Shown: positions 1-11,827 of the stretch, one piece after another
Layout: the number at the start of each line of letters is the position of its first letter
Position numbering within the stretch: position 1 is the first letter of the stretch
Assembly: GCF_000213175.1 (NCBI RefSeq)
Contig: NW_009799099.1
Span: 670,038-734,037, forward strand
DNA length: 64,000 nt
From: Neurospora tetrasperma FGSC 2508
Lineage: Eukaryota > Ascomycota > Sordariomycetes > Sordariales > Sordariaceae
Direction: 5' to 3'
Notes under the pieces: generated by a model
Seen by the model: the letters and a program-made list of their open reading frames with translations, nothing else
Databases searched by the model: none
What the model was told of the DNA's origin: nothing
Program-made: the position numbers and the translations under genes

Positions 1-435
1 TGGCACCTGTTTTAAAGCTGGTGCGTGTTATGGTAGTATGACAAAACGTTAGACATTCAACAAAGAGAATTAGGTTTACTTACCTCCAGTAGTTTGTGGA
101 ACTTAGGTCTGATTGTTCTCAAAAATTTCAATAAGCGGTAGCAGACTAGTTTACCTAACCAAGTCGGTTGATCTCATCAATTTTATGTCCCGGACGAGGA
201 TAGCAACTATGGTAACAGAATGCACCCTTACCAATCCTGTGGTCGACATTTACACTATACCAAGCCGTTACGCCAAATGCATGTAGTCCGAACACTTTCG
301 AACCCGTATTCAATATACGATATGTATGTACTCAATACTCCAACAATGACACAACAACCCTTTTTATCCCAAGGTATATATATCATCCATTCATCCTTTT
401 CCATGACAGCAAGAAAACAAAAGGCAGAAAAAAAA
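1..435. other. Non-coding stretch 3' of mrc1
   Basis: This stretch lies past the stop codon of the leftward mrc1 gene. No convincing coding frame or RNA gene is visible. It probably holds the mrc1 3' untranslated region and ordinary spacer. Confidence 0.5.
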
Positions 436-3400
436 CTACTCAAACTCTCCCTTCCCAAGCAACCCCCTCACACTTGCCCCCCTCCCCTCCACCCCCTTCC
501 ACCTCCTCGCTTGCCTCCTCGTCTCCGCTTCCGCGACCTTCGCCCTCCTCTCGTTCTCTCGCGCAAAATAATTGATACCCGACATCTTGCCCGCCGTCCG
601 CTTAATCTTGACATCCTCACCAAACCCACTCGCGCCCGCCGCTTTGCTGTTGGTATACGGGTTAGTCGTCGTAGAGACGGATACCGAGGGACCAGGAGTG
701 GTGGTGGTGGTGCTAGATAAAGAGGCAGCAGAGGAGTTGGTGGTGGCCCGACGGAGCAAGGCGGGGACCTTGAATGCTGATTGAGACAAGGATGAAGAAG
801 GAGCAGCGAAGGCGAGTTTGGATTGGTTTGATGTCGAAGAGGCGGAGGTGGAGGTGGAGGAGGAGGAGTTGCGCTTGAGGGAGATACGGTCCACGATGGC
901 TAATGAGCCGGTGCGGCGAGGGTTGGCGGCGGGTTTAGATGGTGGCGCGTTATTCTTCTCCTTGCCGGGAGTGGCGGGGATGCTGTCCTCCTCTTCTTCT
1001 TCGTCGTCGGAACCGAGGACGGTGGCGGGGATGACGGAGGAAGTGTGTGGTTCGTCTAGAAGGTTAGACAAACTCTCGCGGATTTCGCCCAGGTTAGCTG
1101 GTTTGCGACCGCTCTTGGTGCGGCGGGGATTTGTGGAAGTTGTCGTCTGCGGCTGGGTAGCCGGGATGGTCTGGTCTTTACTAGAGGACTGTGAGTCTTG
1201 CGTCGCAGGGATGACCGAAGATGGCTTGTCCGTGGGACCAAAGAGGAAATCCATCTCATCGTCGCTGCCGCGATCCTCGATGGACCTGAGGAACGCCTTC
1301 GTTTTCGGGTTCTCGGCGACCTTGCTGATACGCTCATCGGCCAAAAGAGCCCGCTGCATCTTGGCAAACTGTCGCCTCTTCATCCGGCGACGGGCCTCGC
1401 CGCCGTCGTCTTCGTCTGAGAGGTCATTCCAATCGCCGCCTTCGCCGCGGGCGCGCTTGCGACGGAGCATTCCCGTGGTGATATCATGGAAAAGCTTCTC
1501 AACTTGCTTCTCGTCCGAGGCACGTTCACGGTCGCTGTCCTTTTGTTAGCTTGACTCCCGTCTCACGAATATTTGGGGAAACTTACGCATAAAAGGCAGC
1601 CAACTTTCTCTCATCGCCCTCCCCAGCCTTCGTCTCATCATCAATCATCTCTTTGACCAACTCCTCATCCTCCTCATCACTACTACCCTCTCCATCTATG
1701 CCTCCCAACCCCGCATACTCATCCTCAGACTCTTCAGCCTGCTCTTCCACCATCTCCCTCGCCTTGCTCTTCTTCTTTGCCTCCTTCCTCCTCTTCTCCC
1801 TTTCCGCAGCTCTCTTCATCTTCTCAAAGGCCGACTTGGCCTTCTCAGCCTCACGGTCATCGTCACCAGCATCCCCCATCTCCTCATCACCGTCTCCTTC
1901 CTCCTCCTCATCCAAAGTCGACGCATTGAACAATGCAGACCCAGTAATCACATCCCCCCTTCTTCTCAACCTCCCCAACGGCCTCTTCCCCGACGGACTA
2001 TTCTCCCCAACACTACCAGCACTTCCGCTTCCACCAGGTGTCGAGTTTGAGGCAGTCATAAGCGAACCACTACTCCTATTCCCACCAACTAATACCGTCT
2101 CAACCGTCGAACGCGGCGGCAACGGCGCATCAACAAACCTCTGCTTCAACGGGGTATAATCCTTGTACCCCTGGTCTTGCGTCGGCTCAATCAGCTCCGA
2201 CCCTTGCGTCATATTAAACGCCGGGTGGTTCAGCAAGCTGTCGAAGCCGTGCATCTGCGACTCGGACTGGGAGAAGCCGAGCTGGACGCCCTGGGTTTCC
2301 AATGCCGCCTGGGTCTCCTCCTCCTTGTCTTTGGCGGCCTGCGGGCGAGTAGGGAGGGAGGGTTGGCTGTCGAGGATCATATTGTCTTCTGGCTGCTGCT
2401 GGCTCGCGGTTTGGGAGAAGTTGGAGTCGGGGATGTCGGTGAGGTCGATGTCGAAGGTCGGACGAGGTTGAGAGGGGGAACTACCGGCGAATTGGGAGGG
2501 AGAGCCGGGTTGGCTGTCATCCATGGTTCCGGCGAAGATTTGGGTGAGGCCGAGACCGGCCGGACCGGCGACAGGGACTGGCAGGCCGGGGATGAAGCTC
2601 TTGCGCGCAGAACGCAGGACAGAGGTGGGAACGCTAGGAGAGCCGGAGTGCAAGGCTGATGTTGGGGATTTGGGGAAACGCTGCTTTGGTCGGGGAGTTT
2701 CTTCGATGCGCTGCTTAGACGAAGCGACTTGCTCCTCCTCCTCTTCCTCGTCGTCGTCGTCGGAGAGAACAACGACTTGTTTTCGTGGCCGACGGCGGAC
2801 AGTTTTGGTGCTAGGCAGCTTATCCTCCTCCTCGTTTTGTTTATCGGCGTTGTCTTTCCCAGATTCATCAGCACTCTCATCAAAGAGTGCACCAGCCGGA
2901 TCAGCCTCAGCCATATCCTCATCCTCATCCTCATTCCCCCCTTCGCCTTCCTCTTCTTCCTCATCCTCTTCACTCCCTGAAAGCTCAATCGCCTCCAGCT
3001 CTTCTTTGTTATCATCCCCCTTTTCACTTCCCACATAACTCGCATCATCATCTTCACTATCATCCCACCCCAACGGATCCTCCTCCCCATTCTCCTTCCT
3101 CTTCCTCCTCTCCTCCTTCGCATCCTCCCTCTCCCTCTTCATAATCTCCTCTGCCTCCCTCCTCGCCCTGGCAACAATATCCTCCACCTCCTGCATCTCC
3201 TTCGCCCTCTCCTCGGCAGTCAGGACTACCACGCCCTTGGCTCTTAGCATCTCCAAGTGCTCCTCACGCTCGCGCTTGGCTTGCGCTCTAGCGCGCTGGA
3301 TAAGCGTCATCTCGAGCGCACCGGGCGTCATGGCGGGCGGCTGGTGCTTGGAGAGGTGTTGTTTGTTTTTAGGCAGGGGAGCGGCGGGGAGTTTCTCTGG

Positions 3401-4852
3401 GTCGTCGATGTGGGCGAGTTTGCGGAGGACTTGAAGGGAACGCGGTTCGCGGGTTTGGTTGAGGGGGACGCGATCGAAGATGGCGTCGATTTTGGATTTG
3501 CGGGTTTGGGGTTTGACTTGTAGGTCATCATCTTCGTCGTCGTCGTCGAGGGAGATGGTGTTGGCTTGGATAGAGGATGGTTGGAGCGGGAGTTTGACGC
3601 GGAGGTTGCGTTTTACTTTGGGGAGGGAAGCGGTGACTTCGGCTTCGTAGTCGGCGGCGGTGGCTTTTCCTTTGCCCTTGTCGAGCTTCTTCTTTTGAGT
3701 GAGAGCTTGCTCGAAAGTGGGCAGTTCTCCGTCCGAGTTCTCTTGTATGAGGAGGTCGCCGGTGGATGTGGCGAGCTCTTCCACTGTCTTGTCGGGTTGC
3801 TTGTTTCCCACTGGAGGGGAGCTTGGGGGTGTCTCCTTCTCTGGCACCTTTTCTGTATCACTTGGCCGTGACGTCGCCGGCGACTCTGGCCCAACAGACT
3901 CTTTCGCTGGCTTTCCTGTAGTCGCAGCAGCGGCACCAGCAGGTCGAAAGTTGAACCTTTCAAATAGTGTGGCCTTGGTGATCTTGTTCTTGACTTTGGG
4001 TTCGTGTGCCAGTTGTAGCTCTCTTGCCATGCGTTGTGTCTCCCTGTGCATTTCCTCAAGTGCCTTCTTGCTAGCCTTTCGTTGTGATGGCTTCTTTGTA
4101 CCAGCCTTTTGTGTAAGCTTTCGGCCGCCCTCGTCGTCGGATATGTTGCTGTCGTCGTCCTCATCCATGGACATTCGGTCGTCAGCTGCCATTGCTGCCC
4201 GTCGTTCGGTCTTCTTTCGTTCTTCTTCGGCTTCTCTGGCCTCGCGCTCTTTGCGCTTCTTCTCCACAAGTGCCTGGAAGCGAGGGTTCTTCTGGAGGTT
4301 GCTGATGCTGGGGAACTCTTCATCGTCGCTTGCTAACCCATCTCCAGGACGGCCCGAGGGTTTCGCAGGGGAGACAAAAAGGCCCGGGGAATCGGGCGTT
4401 TGGGCTGTTTGTTTCTCGGGAGAGACGAAGAGGCCGGGTGAGGCAGCGGTGGGTTCATCTCGTGGCTTGGATTCGGGTGTCGCGGTGTTTTTTCGCTGTC
4501 GTTGCTGTAACTTTCTCGGGCGGGTCATTACAACCTCGTCGTCATCTTCGTCATCGTCATCTTGGACGAGACTCTTGGTCACACTGGCAAGAGAATTCGC
4601 TGATGGTCGCTTCGGGGTATCATCTCTCATCTCTTGGTCAGATTCGGACTCTGATTCGGGAGCTGGGTTGCTCTTTGACTGCATTCCGGCAGCAAATCTG
4701 CCTCTTGGTCGCAGGATCTCCTCATCCACCTCGTCGGAGCTATCAGACATGTTGACATCTGACTGGTCAGCAGCCTTCAAAACTGGCGATGTCGGTGTTG
4801 CGCTACGCGATCCGGAAGCGCGTCCTGGCGAAGGCGAGGCCGAAGCAGCCAT
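436..4852 (-). CDS. mrc1: Mrc1/claspin-like replication checkpoint mediator
   Basis: Predicted 1454-aa nuclear adaptor of the S-phase checkpoint. In the known family it travels with the replisome and relays Mec1/ATR signals to Rad53/Cds1-type kinase. Two exons, 4852-1587 and 1534-436, are separated by a 52-nt intron with a GTAAGT donor and a GCTAAC branch. The protein is very acidic and disordered. Near residues 1035-1180 it carries the conserved Mrc1 block: EDEYAGLGG, then ERKLAAFY running across the intron into DRERASDEK, then RRRMKRRQFAKMQ and a DEMDFLF end. SQ/TQ sites that could be kinase targets sit just behind this block (around residue 1200). Odd points are a duplicated SPGLFVSP motif near residues 138-164 and four IPAT motifs near 1197-1277. 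MCB-like and E2F-like boxes lie upstream. The identification is firm; the start is the first ATG of the long open frame. Confidence 0.88.
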
Positions 4853-5068
4853 TGTGGCCGCTGGTGTGAGGTTTTGGGTATTAGTGTCGAGGTTGGGTTT
4901 TCTGCATCACGATCTCTTCCAGAAATGGCCGTAATGATTTCGAGAACGAGGATAAAGAGATACGAGCGAGATACCTCTAGGTATTGTGGTGTAAGTGGTA
5001 TGGTTCAGTTATCGCATCACTATCTTTTAGTGATAAAGTGGGTTAATGGTTGTGATATGGTGGGGAAA

Positions 5069-5074
5069 ACGCGT
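5069..5074. promoter_or_regulatory. MCB-like box (ACGCGT) upstream of mrc1
   Basis: A perfect palindromic ACGCGT lies about 217 nt upstream of the mrc1 ATG. In yeasts MBF binds this box to switch on S-phase genes. The site is seen; its use here is inferred from the gene's S-phase role. Confidence 0.4.
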
Positions 5075-5194
5075 CAAATGGCGGCCCAGGGCGCGTCGTG
5101 CAGATCGTGTTCAGCGCGCTAAAGTGCTTCACTGCAGGGTTGCAGCAGGGTTCACTAAGGGGTTAAATTGCCAAGCCTGGACCAAAGTAAACAT

Positions 5195-5202
5195 TTGGCG
5201 CC
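5195..5202. promoter_or_regulatory. E2F-like TTTGGCGC box upstream of mrc1
   Basis: TTTGGCGC matches the general E2F/MBF consensus TTTSGCGC and lies about 340 nt upstream of mrc1, beside the MCB-like box. It could occur by chance. Confidence 0.3.
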
Positions 5203-5808
5203 TCTTTGTTCCCAATTACCCCTGACTGCATATGTACATACATCAACATCATCGTCTTAACACCAGACTCAAAGCCTCATGACACATTGACAGGTTCTTC
5301 TGAGAATCATCTAGCTTTTGGTCTAATGTAACCAGATACAAGGCCAAAGGCACACTTATAACCGTAGGTACTTCCCGCTGTACTTGTGTAGTGGCAGCCT
5401 ATGCCATACCATTTCCAATACCACTTTGCTCGAACCCCTTGCAATTCATCGAGAGAGACGCGCCAAGAAGACAAAGATGATTTCGGGTATCGTCGGTAGA
5501 GAATAAGAAAAAAAGAAAAAAAACCAATAATACAACCAAAGAGATAAACGCTCTGTCTCTTTCTCCTGCAAAGGGATCCGGCATCCAGTGCTCTTCACCA
5601 CCTTTCCAACTCCTCAAAGAACCATATAGTAACAAGTGACATGCCCATAGGTCAGAAACTCAGGCAGCAACCTACCTGTGCTTTTTCAAAGGGAAAAACG
5701 CCGCCGCAGAGTATGTTGAATGCAGAGAAAAAAGCTGCCCAGTCATCTTATGTAACGCCAGTCGCCCTTTGTGTAAAATGGAATCCCCCCATGTATGTGC
5801 CCCAAGTA

Positions 5809-7367
5809 TTAGCCCACGGCGAGGCATGTATCCAAAACGCTGTTGAGAAAGTCCCCGTCCTCCGAGCCTGCGCCTTCCCAAGGCATATCATCATCGTCGT
5901 TGTCAAGTTCCATAGCATCCTCGTGATTGACGCCATTGGGTAATGGCCCATCTGGTTTGCCGTTGGCCGCCATTCCACCCATCTCCACATCTCCGTCGCT
6001 AGTCGGTCGTACTTCCCGCCCGTCAATGTACGTGTGATCGTCCCAGTTTTCGAGCTCCCCTTCCCGGTAATCGTAGATGACCGACTTGGCGACAATGGGA
6101 AAGTTGGCTAGTCCGCAGTCACCCATCTCCAGCGCTATGCGGAAATCCGCCATGCCTAGAGGCCCACGCTCGCTGGCGGCTTTAGCTTCCACGGGCAACA
6201 GGCCGCTCTTATCGCGTGTTACCTCGCCCCTCTGAAAAGCCTCTTCTTCCTTCTGCAACTTGCGTCGGTACTTGTGTGTTTGAATCCAAGCGTTACCCGC
6301 TCCGAAACCGGCGTTACCAGAGTCTCCGGGGCCGTTACTCCTCGTTCGGCTGAATATCGAGGACATGACCTGCTTGATGAACGTTTCCGTGGCTATCGAC
6401 ATGAACTGGGCGGCTTCTGGCGCGTGTCCGCCCGAGAGGCCGGCCTCGTAGCATATGGGAAGCATTTTGGCCTCGATGTTGCTGACATCGGGGAACTCTC
6501 CGGACTCGACGGCCAGCGGCTGTGCATATCGTTTCCTGATTTCTAGATCGTAGTCTGTAAAGAGAGAGGCAAGGTTAGTAACCGCTCCTGTCGTCGCGTG
6601 GCTAGTCGAAAACTTACTCATCCGGCTGAGACCTCCTGCGGCACTTGCTGGTACCTCGGCAGTCTTGATAGACTTGTTTCTGGAGTGGTCAATGAACACG
6701 CTAGAGAGTGACTCGTAGGGGTCGAACTGCATCAAGAGCTGTTAGTGGTCCGGTCGAAACAAGCTGGCGTCGTGTTTCACATACGTCGTTGTGGGCGAGG
6801 TCTTTGATACGTCTTCTGTCCCTGCTGGGAAGTTGCATGACCTCTCCCTTCAACCGTCTTTCGGCGGCATCACCCGACACTGGCTTGTTCGACGTGTTGG
6901 TTGAGGGTTTATCGTTTGCGCTGACCCAAGGCGCAAGGCCCTGGTCAGGCATTTCTCGAGTGACATTTCCGTATATAGCAGCGATGAGCTGGTTATGAAG
7001 GTGCTCTTTGGTACCATCGGGAGAGGCCAATATTGGGTCGATGCGCGCGCTGAGCTCGGCTTGGTTGAGGCGACCTACAAAAGGATATCTGTTAGTCCCG
7101 GGGCATGTCGAGGGCAGTCGGTCTAAGGGGAAACCAACCAAGCAGAAAGTTGCCAACGGCTTCCTTGTAGACCGTCCATTGTTCTAGACCAATGTTTGCC
7201 CTGAGAGCAGTATATATAGGTTCGAGGTCGATGCGGGCCGGGATGAGTTGGCTTGTCTTTGGTTTTTGTAATGGAGGAACGGAAACATTGATGGATTTGG
7301 TAGCTAGAATAGGAGTCGAGATGTTGACGGATGGCCGACTGAGGGCCGCGGGATTTATGTCGACCAT
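5809..7367 (-). CDS. hfi1: SAGA coactivator subunit Hfi1/Ada1
   Basis: Predicted 457-aa core subunit of the SAGA histone acetyltransferase complex. In the family it pairs with Taf12 through a histone-fold-like region and supports complex integrity. Four exons: 7367-7139, 7074-6785, 6726-6618 and 6554-5809. Introns are 64, 58 and 63 nt with GTTGGT, GTATGT and GTAAGT donors and (A)CTAAC branches. Recognisable blocks are the N-terminal [17 protein letters not shown] segment, [15 protein letters not shown] with the [17 protein letters not shown] that follows, and the [13 protein letters not shown] block after exon 4 begins. The tail is acidic. The third intron is 63 nt, in frame and stop-free, so its retention would add 21 residues. 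The start ATG at 7367 has a good context (CAACATGG). The gene shares a roughly 1-kb divergent promoter with the GCP3 gene. Confidence 0.85.
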
Positions 7368-8410
7368 GTTGGTAGGTGTGGCTCTTCACAGAGCGGTTGT
7401 AGATGTGTCGGTTTGGAACTGCCGTCGAGGTCGAAATCCGGGCCGGGACCGGAACCGGAACCGGAAGAGGAGGGCAGACTGTGACCTCGGCGAAGAAGGA
7501 GGAAGGATGATTCCTGGCGTCCTCCAGAAAGAACCTCAGGAGGTCGGACCACTCCCCCAAGCAGAAGAAAGTTGAGGCTGATAATGGTTTCCCTCCTTGC
7601 GAGCAAGGACTCTTCTCGTTGGTAATGGGCGCTTTAGAATATGAAGCCCCTGCCTGCGAATGGCGTCAGTCCCGGACAGTCGCGTGCGAAGCAACAGCAC
7701 AATTGCGACGCGGGAATATGATCATCTGGGCCTAAAACCGTCGGCCAACACTATGAGATGGCAAATATGGGCTTAGACTGATGGATTGAGCATCCTGTCG
7801 TCGACAAATGGATTGGCGTATCAGATCGACAAAGGCTGGTTGTTGGACGGTTGGAAGTCTGAATCGAGACCCACGGGAGTTCGCTGCTCCTCCTTTGGTG
7901 GTCAAGTCACTTTCCGGGCGGTTGTTGGGTTGTTGGACTTTGCGAAAGAGTTCTGAAAAGAGCGCTGAAAGATGCACGCTAAATCAAGGTATAGGCGCAA
8001 CATGGAACTATCGAGCCCAGGCGTTGTTGGGGGCCCGGGTACTGCCTGCCGCCTACAACCAGGGCAGTGTGTTTAACCGTTCAGGGAACTGGGAGCGCTG
8101 GAAAGAACCACCATGGTCACCAAGTGCAACTTGGGTGGGTTCAGTACCAAGTTTCCAACAAACAACAAGTGGAATATCAACACCATCACCGTCTGTCGCG
8201 TCTTGTAGCGCGTCCCGTCCCCTCTCCGGCCGGCAACACCCCTCAAACCAAACCAAACCAAACCCACCTGCGCTACCACTTGGCATCATTAGGTTTGAGA
8301 AATTCGAGCAAGCAAAGGAAAGCTGAAGAACCAAAGGACGGAGAAAAGGAAGATGTGATGGGCATACAACTGGACGCCGCCAATTCCACCCACCTCCAGT
8401 CAATGCAACA
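7368..8410. other. Divergent promoter region hfi1 / GCP3
   Basis: About 1 kb lies between two genes transcribed away from each other. It should contain both promoters and 5' leaders. Short open frames on both strands overlap one another and show no family signature. Confidence 0.45.
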
Positions 8411-11388
8411 ATGGCTAGCCGACAGCAGGAACACCGAGCCCAGAAGATCTCCAGCGCCATCGACAGCCTCATAGCCCACCTGATCCCCGAAAACCCCTAC
8501 GAAGACGACCAGACCGCCGAGCTTCGACACGACGACTATGCCTCGGCCGTCAAGGCTCTTCTCGAACAGTAAGGAGGATTGCTCCAGCAACGGGCAACAA
8601 CAAAACAAACATTGCTAACTCTCTCTGCCTTTCTCCCCAAACCAGACCCTCCCCGCCAAGCTATGATGCCGACGTCAACAATGCCTCCGACTTGATCAAG
8701 AGGAAGCTGATCCAGGGAAACCCAACCCAGGCACTGCGCTTCTCCCACCTCTACACCCGACTACTCTCCCTCCCGGTGCTCAACCAAAAGTGGGCCATCC
8801 TCTACTTTCTATACCAGCTCTCGGACTCGCCAGATCCCAATGAGCCCCTCCCTCTAAGCCCGCTTGCCCGACAGCAACCTCATTTCGACCCTCAGTTCCA
8901 CCCCCAGATCCAGGCGCAAACACCTCAACCGTCAGCATGGCCTGCCGAACCCAGGATCCCGGCATATGACGAGGTTCAGGATGAGGAGGTCATGGAGGAT
9001 GCCCCCTCTCCTGAAGGCTCTCACAATCTCCCCCCAGAAAGGCCAAGACATGGCCGAGACCAAGGTCATACGCCTGCCCAGAGTCACCAGGCTGGTCCTG
9101 CTTCAAGAGACGAAAGGGATGTGGCACACGACCCTTCGGAGCCGGCCTTGTTAAGGGATCTGCCCTTCACCCTTCAAGGCCTCTCATCGGCAACTCTCCC
9201 CTTTCTCAACGACACAACGTTGAAGCTACCACCAACGCTCCCCATTCCCATCATCTCTCTTCTCAACACACTGGCCGAGCCTTCGCTTCTCTACAGAGGA
9301 CTGAACGAGTTTACCAAGACGCCGGCAAACGGATTACTGGGCCAGAGTCTACGGGCTGCCATCAGCAAGGAGCTTCGGTCATATTTGACTCTGGTGGCTA
9401 CCCTGGAGACCCAAATTCGCCGCGCTCTCTCTGAGCTTGACGAGTCTGCTCCCCGTGGTGGCATTGGAAAAACGGGCGTTACGCTCAAGCGATGCGTGGT
9501 ATGGACCCGTGAGGCTACTATGGGCTTGCGCCTCATGTCTCTGATTGCCGAGGAGAGCAAGAATAAGCATGGTGGGCAGCTGATCACCCTGATTCATAGC
9601 TTCTCGTCTTCACACGGCGATCCTGTCGTAGCTGCTTTCGCTGAGCGCTTGCTTGTTGACGTGACTCGGCCATTCTACGATATCCTGCGCCGCTGGATCT
9701 ATGACGGAGAGCTCCTCGATCCTCATATGGAGTTCTTCGTTCGGGAACAGAACCCCCTCGATGAGGAGAGGAAAGACGCCAAAGCTAAGGGCCAAATGAG
9801 TGTCTGGAACTCCAAGTATGAGCTTGTTGAGGACATGGTTCCGAGTATTATCACACGCAACTTTGCTGACAAGGTTTTCCTCATCGGAAAGTCCCTTAAC
9901 TTCATCCGCCACAGCTGCGGTGATCACAAATGGGTTGAGGACTACAGTAAAAATGCATCCAGGGAGCTCAAATATGGTGACACAGCTACCCTGGAAGCCT
10001 GGATTGACGAGGCACACAGGGAGACAATGAGCCATCTTATGCGTCTCCTAAATGATCAGTTCCGTGTCTTTGATCATCTAGAGGCGCTCAAGCGGTACAT
10101 TCTGCTGGGGCAGGGTGATTTTATTGCTCTACTGATGGAGTCGCTGGCTCCTAACCTAGATCGGCCAGCGGGCGCCCAGTATCGACATACACTCACTGCG
10201 CAGCTTGAGCATGCCATCCGAGGCTCAAACGCTCAATATGATGATCCAGAAATCACCAATCGCTTGGATGCTCGCATGCTTCAGCTTAGCCATGGTGATA
10301 TCGGCTGGGACTGCTTCACGCTCGAGTACAAGATTGACGCGCCCGTGGACGTCGTTGTTACCGAGTGGGGCAACCGACAGTACCTCAAAGTCTTCAACTT
10401 CCTTTGGCGTATCAAGCGTGTCGAGTTTGCCCTGGCCTCGACCTGGCGCAAGTGCATGACTGGCGCCCGCGGCGTTCTCCAGACGTCGGACGAAACGGTG
10501 CTTCAGACATGGAAGAGCACCCGGGGTGTCCTCGCCGAGATGGTCCATTTTGTCGGCCAATTACAGTACTACATCCTCTTTGAGGTCATCGAAAGCAGTT
10601 GGACCGAACTGCAAAAGAACATTCACAAGGGAAACTGCACTCTCGACGACCTAATAACTGCCCACACCAAATACCTCACATCTATCACACATAAGGGTCT
10701 ACTCGGTGCCAAACGACGACAGTACCCGCAGACAGGCGACCCTGTCTCAGCATCTTCCACGACCGACGAAGATCGTAACTCCTACATGGTCCAGCTAAGC
10801 GAGCTGCTCCGGATAATGCTCGCCTACAGAGACAGCGTAGACGGTCTTTACAGCTGGTCCGTCTCCGACTTTACGAGACGTCAGGAGAAGGAGACAGCCG
10901 GGCTGATCTACTCGCACCGCGGCGGGAGCACCCGAACCACGACGCGAGACCGAGCCGATTCCCAAGCTGCGTCGTCCATGGCTGACTCGATGGATCTCGA
11001 TCCGCCATACGAGTACTTCGACGCCGCGGCGACCAGTGACGCGGGATCAGTTAAGAGCGAGTTCCCAGCGTTGCAGGACCGGTTGAAGCAATTGGGCGCC
11101 AACTTCAAGACCAGGTTGCAAATCCTATTGGGAGATTTGGCGTACCAGCCGGATGTGGATATGCGGTTCTTGGGAGTGTCGATGAATTTCAATGATGTGT
11201 ATCAACCTGTGAGGAGGAAGACGAAGACCTCGTCGAGTGCCGTCCCCACTGGTGGAGCTGCCTCTGTCGCTTCGGGGGCATCGTCGGTAGTGGGCGCTCA
11301 GGGACAATCTCAGGCTGGGGGGAGTGGTGGGCAAGGTGTTGCGGGAGGAGGGACGACTTTTCGTGGGACAGATACCTCGAAGGCCTAG
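8411..11388 (+). CDS. spc98: Gamma-tubulin complex component 3 (GCP3/Spc98/Alp6 family)
   Basis: Predicted 966-aa microtubule-nucleation factor that forms the gamma-tubulin small complex with GCP2 and gamma-tubulin at spindle pole bodies. Two exons, 8411-8568 and 8646-11388, are joined in phase 2 across a 77-nt intron. The short first exon supplies the N-terminal 52 residues, ending KALLEQ over the junction. The early SHLYTRLLSLPVLNQKWAIL region, the LPFTLQGLSSATLPF segment and the YRGLNEFTKTPANGLLGQSL region fit GCP3 N-terminal motifs. GRIP2-like blocks such as DNFTLEYK-type WDCFTLEYKIDAPVD and FLWRIKRVEFAL follow. Length is typical of fungal GCP3. The Gly/Ser-rich tail of about 50 residues is low complexity. 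The start follows an AACAATGG context. Confidence 0.88.
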
Positions 11389-11721
11389 GCGGCATGTGGA
11401 TCTGATAGGAGCGATTTGAGTAGCGAGCCAAGGTATTTGTACCGGAGCCGGTAACGACAGGTGATAGGTATACCACTAGTTGTAGGATGGGAAGTAGCGA
11501 GGGGGATGAAACCGGACATAACAGCGAACATTGGAAGAACGGATGACAATTTGTGGACCTATCGTGACCGAGCATTAACCTACTGACTAAATCATATCCA
11601 GCCAAAGCCTAAAGCGTATTTGACGGCAAAGACATTGTTAATGGCCTCGATATCGAGGAGACAGAAACCTGGATGATGGGTGGTTACTTATGTGGAACAC
11701 AAAGCATATTCACCCATCAAA
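11389..11721. other. Spacer between GCP3 and tRNA-Phe
   Basis: This contains the 3' untranslated region of the GCP3 gene and the upstream flank of the tRNA. No coding sequence is supported. Confidence 0.5.
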
Positions 11722-11810
11722 GCGGGTTTAGCTCAGTTGGGAGAGCGTCAGACTGAAGTCCACTTCACTCATGAATCTGAAGGTCGTGTGTTCGATCCAC
11801 ACAAACCGCA
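11722..11810 (+). tRNA. tRNA-Phe(GAA): tRNA-Phe (GAA) with 16-nt intron
   Basis: All cloverleaf elements are visible: a GCGGGTT acceptor strand, A box TAGCTCAGTTGG, a TCAGA/TCTGA anticodon stem with GAA at 11755-11757, and a T arm with a TTCGATC loop. A 16-nt intron at 11759-11774 sits one base 3' of the anticodon, the canonical place. The mature length is 73 nt without CCA. Base 5 (G) faces base 68 (A), a mismatch in the acceptor stem. The intron size matches what I recall for Neurospora tRNA-Phe. A pol III terminator follows. Confidence 0.96.
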
Positions 11811-11818
11811 ACGTATTC

Positions 11819-11827
11819 TCTTTTTTT
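11819..11827 (+). terminator. RNA polymerase III T-run terminator
   Basis: A run of about seven or more T residues begins roughly 10 nt after the tRNA-Phe 3' end, the usual pol III stop signal. Confidence 0.8.

Larger units (their letters stand above)
4853..5808. other. Spacer between hfi1 and mrc1
   Basis: This holds the mrc1 promoter and the hfi1 3' end, both genes being leftward. Apart from the MCB-like and E2F-like boxes, no gene or RNA is evident. Confidence 0.5.

Noticed and set aside
818-1549. 243-codon frame on the + strand
   Set aside because: Antisense to the mrc1 C-terminal exon.
3699-4934. Long open frame (411 codons) on the + strand
   Set aside because: It lies entirely antisense to mrc1, is Ser/Leu-rich, and mirrors the acidic codons of mrc1. 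No family signature.
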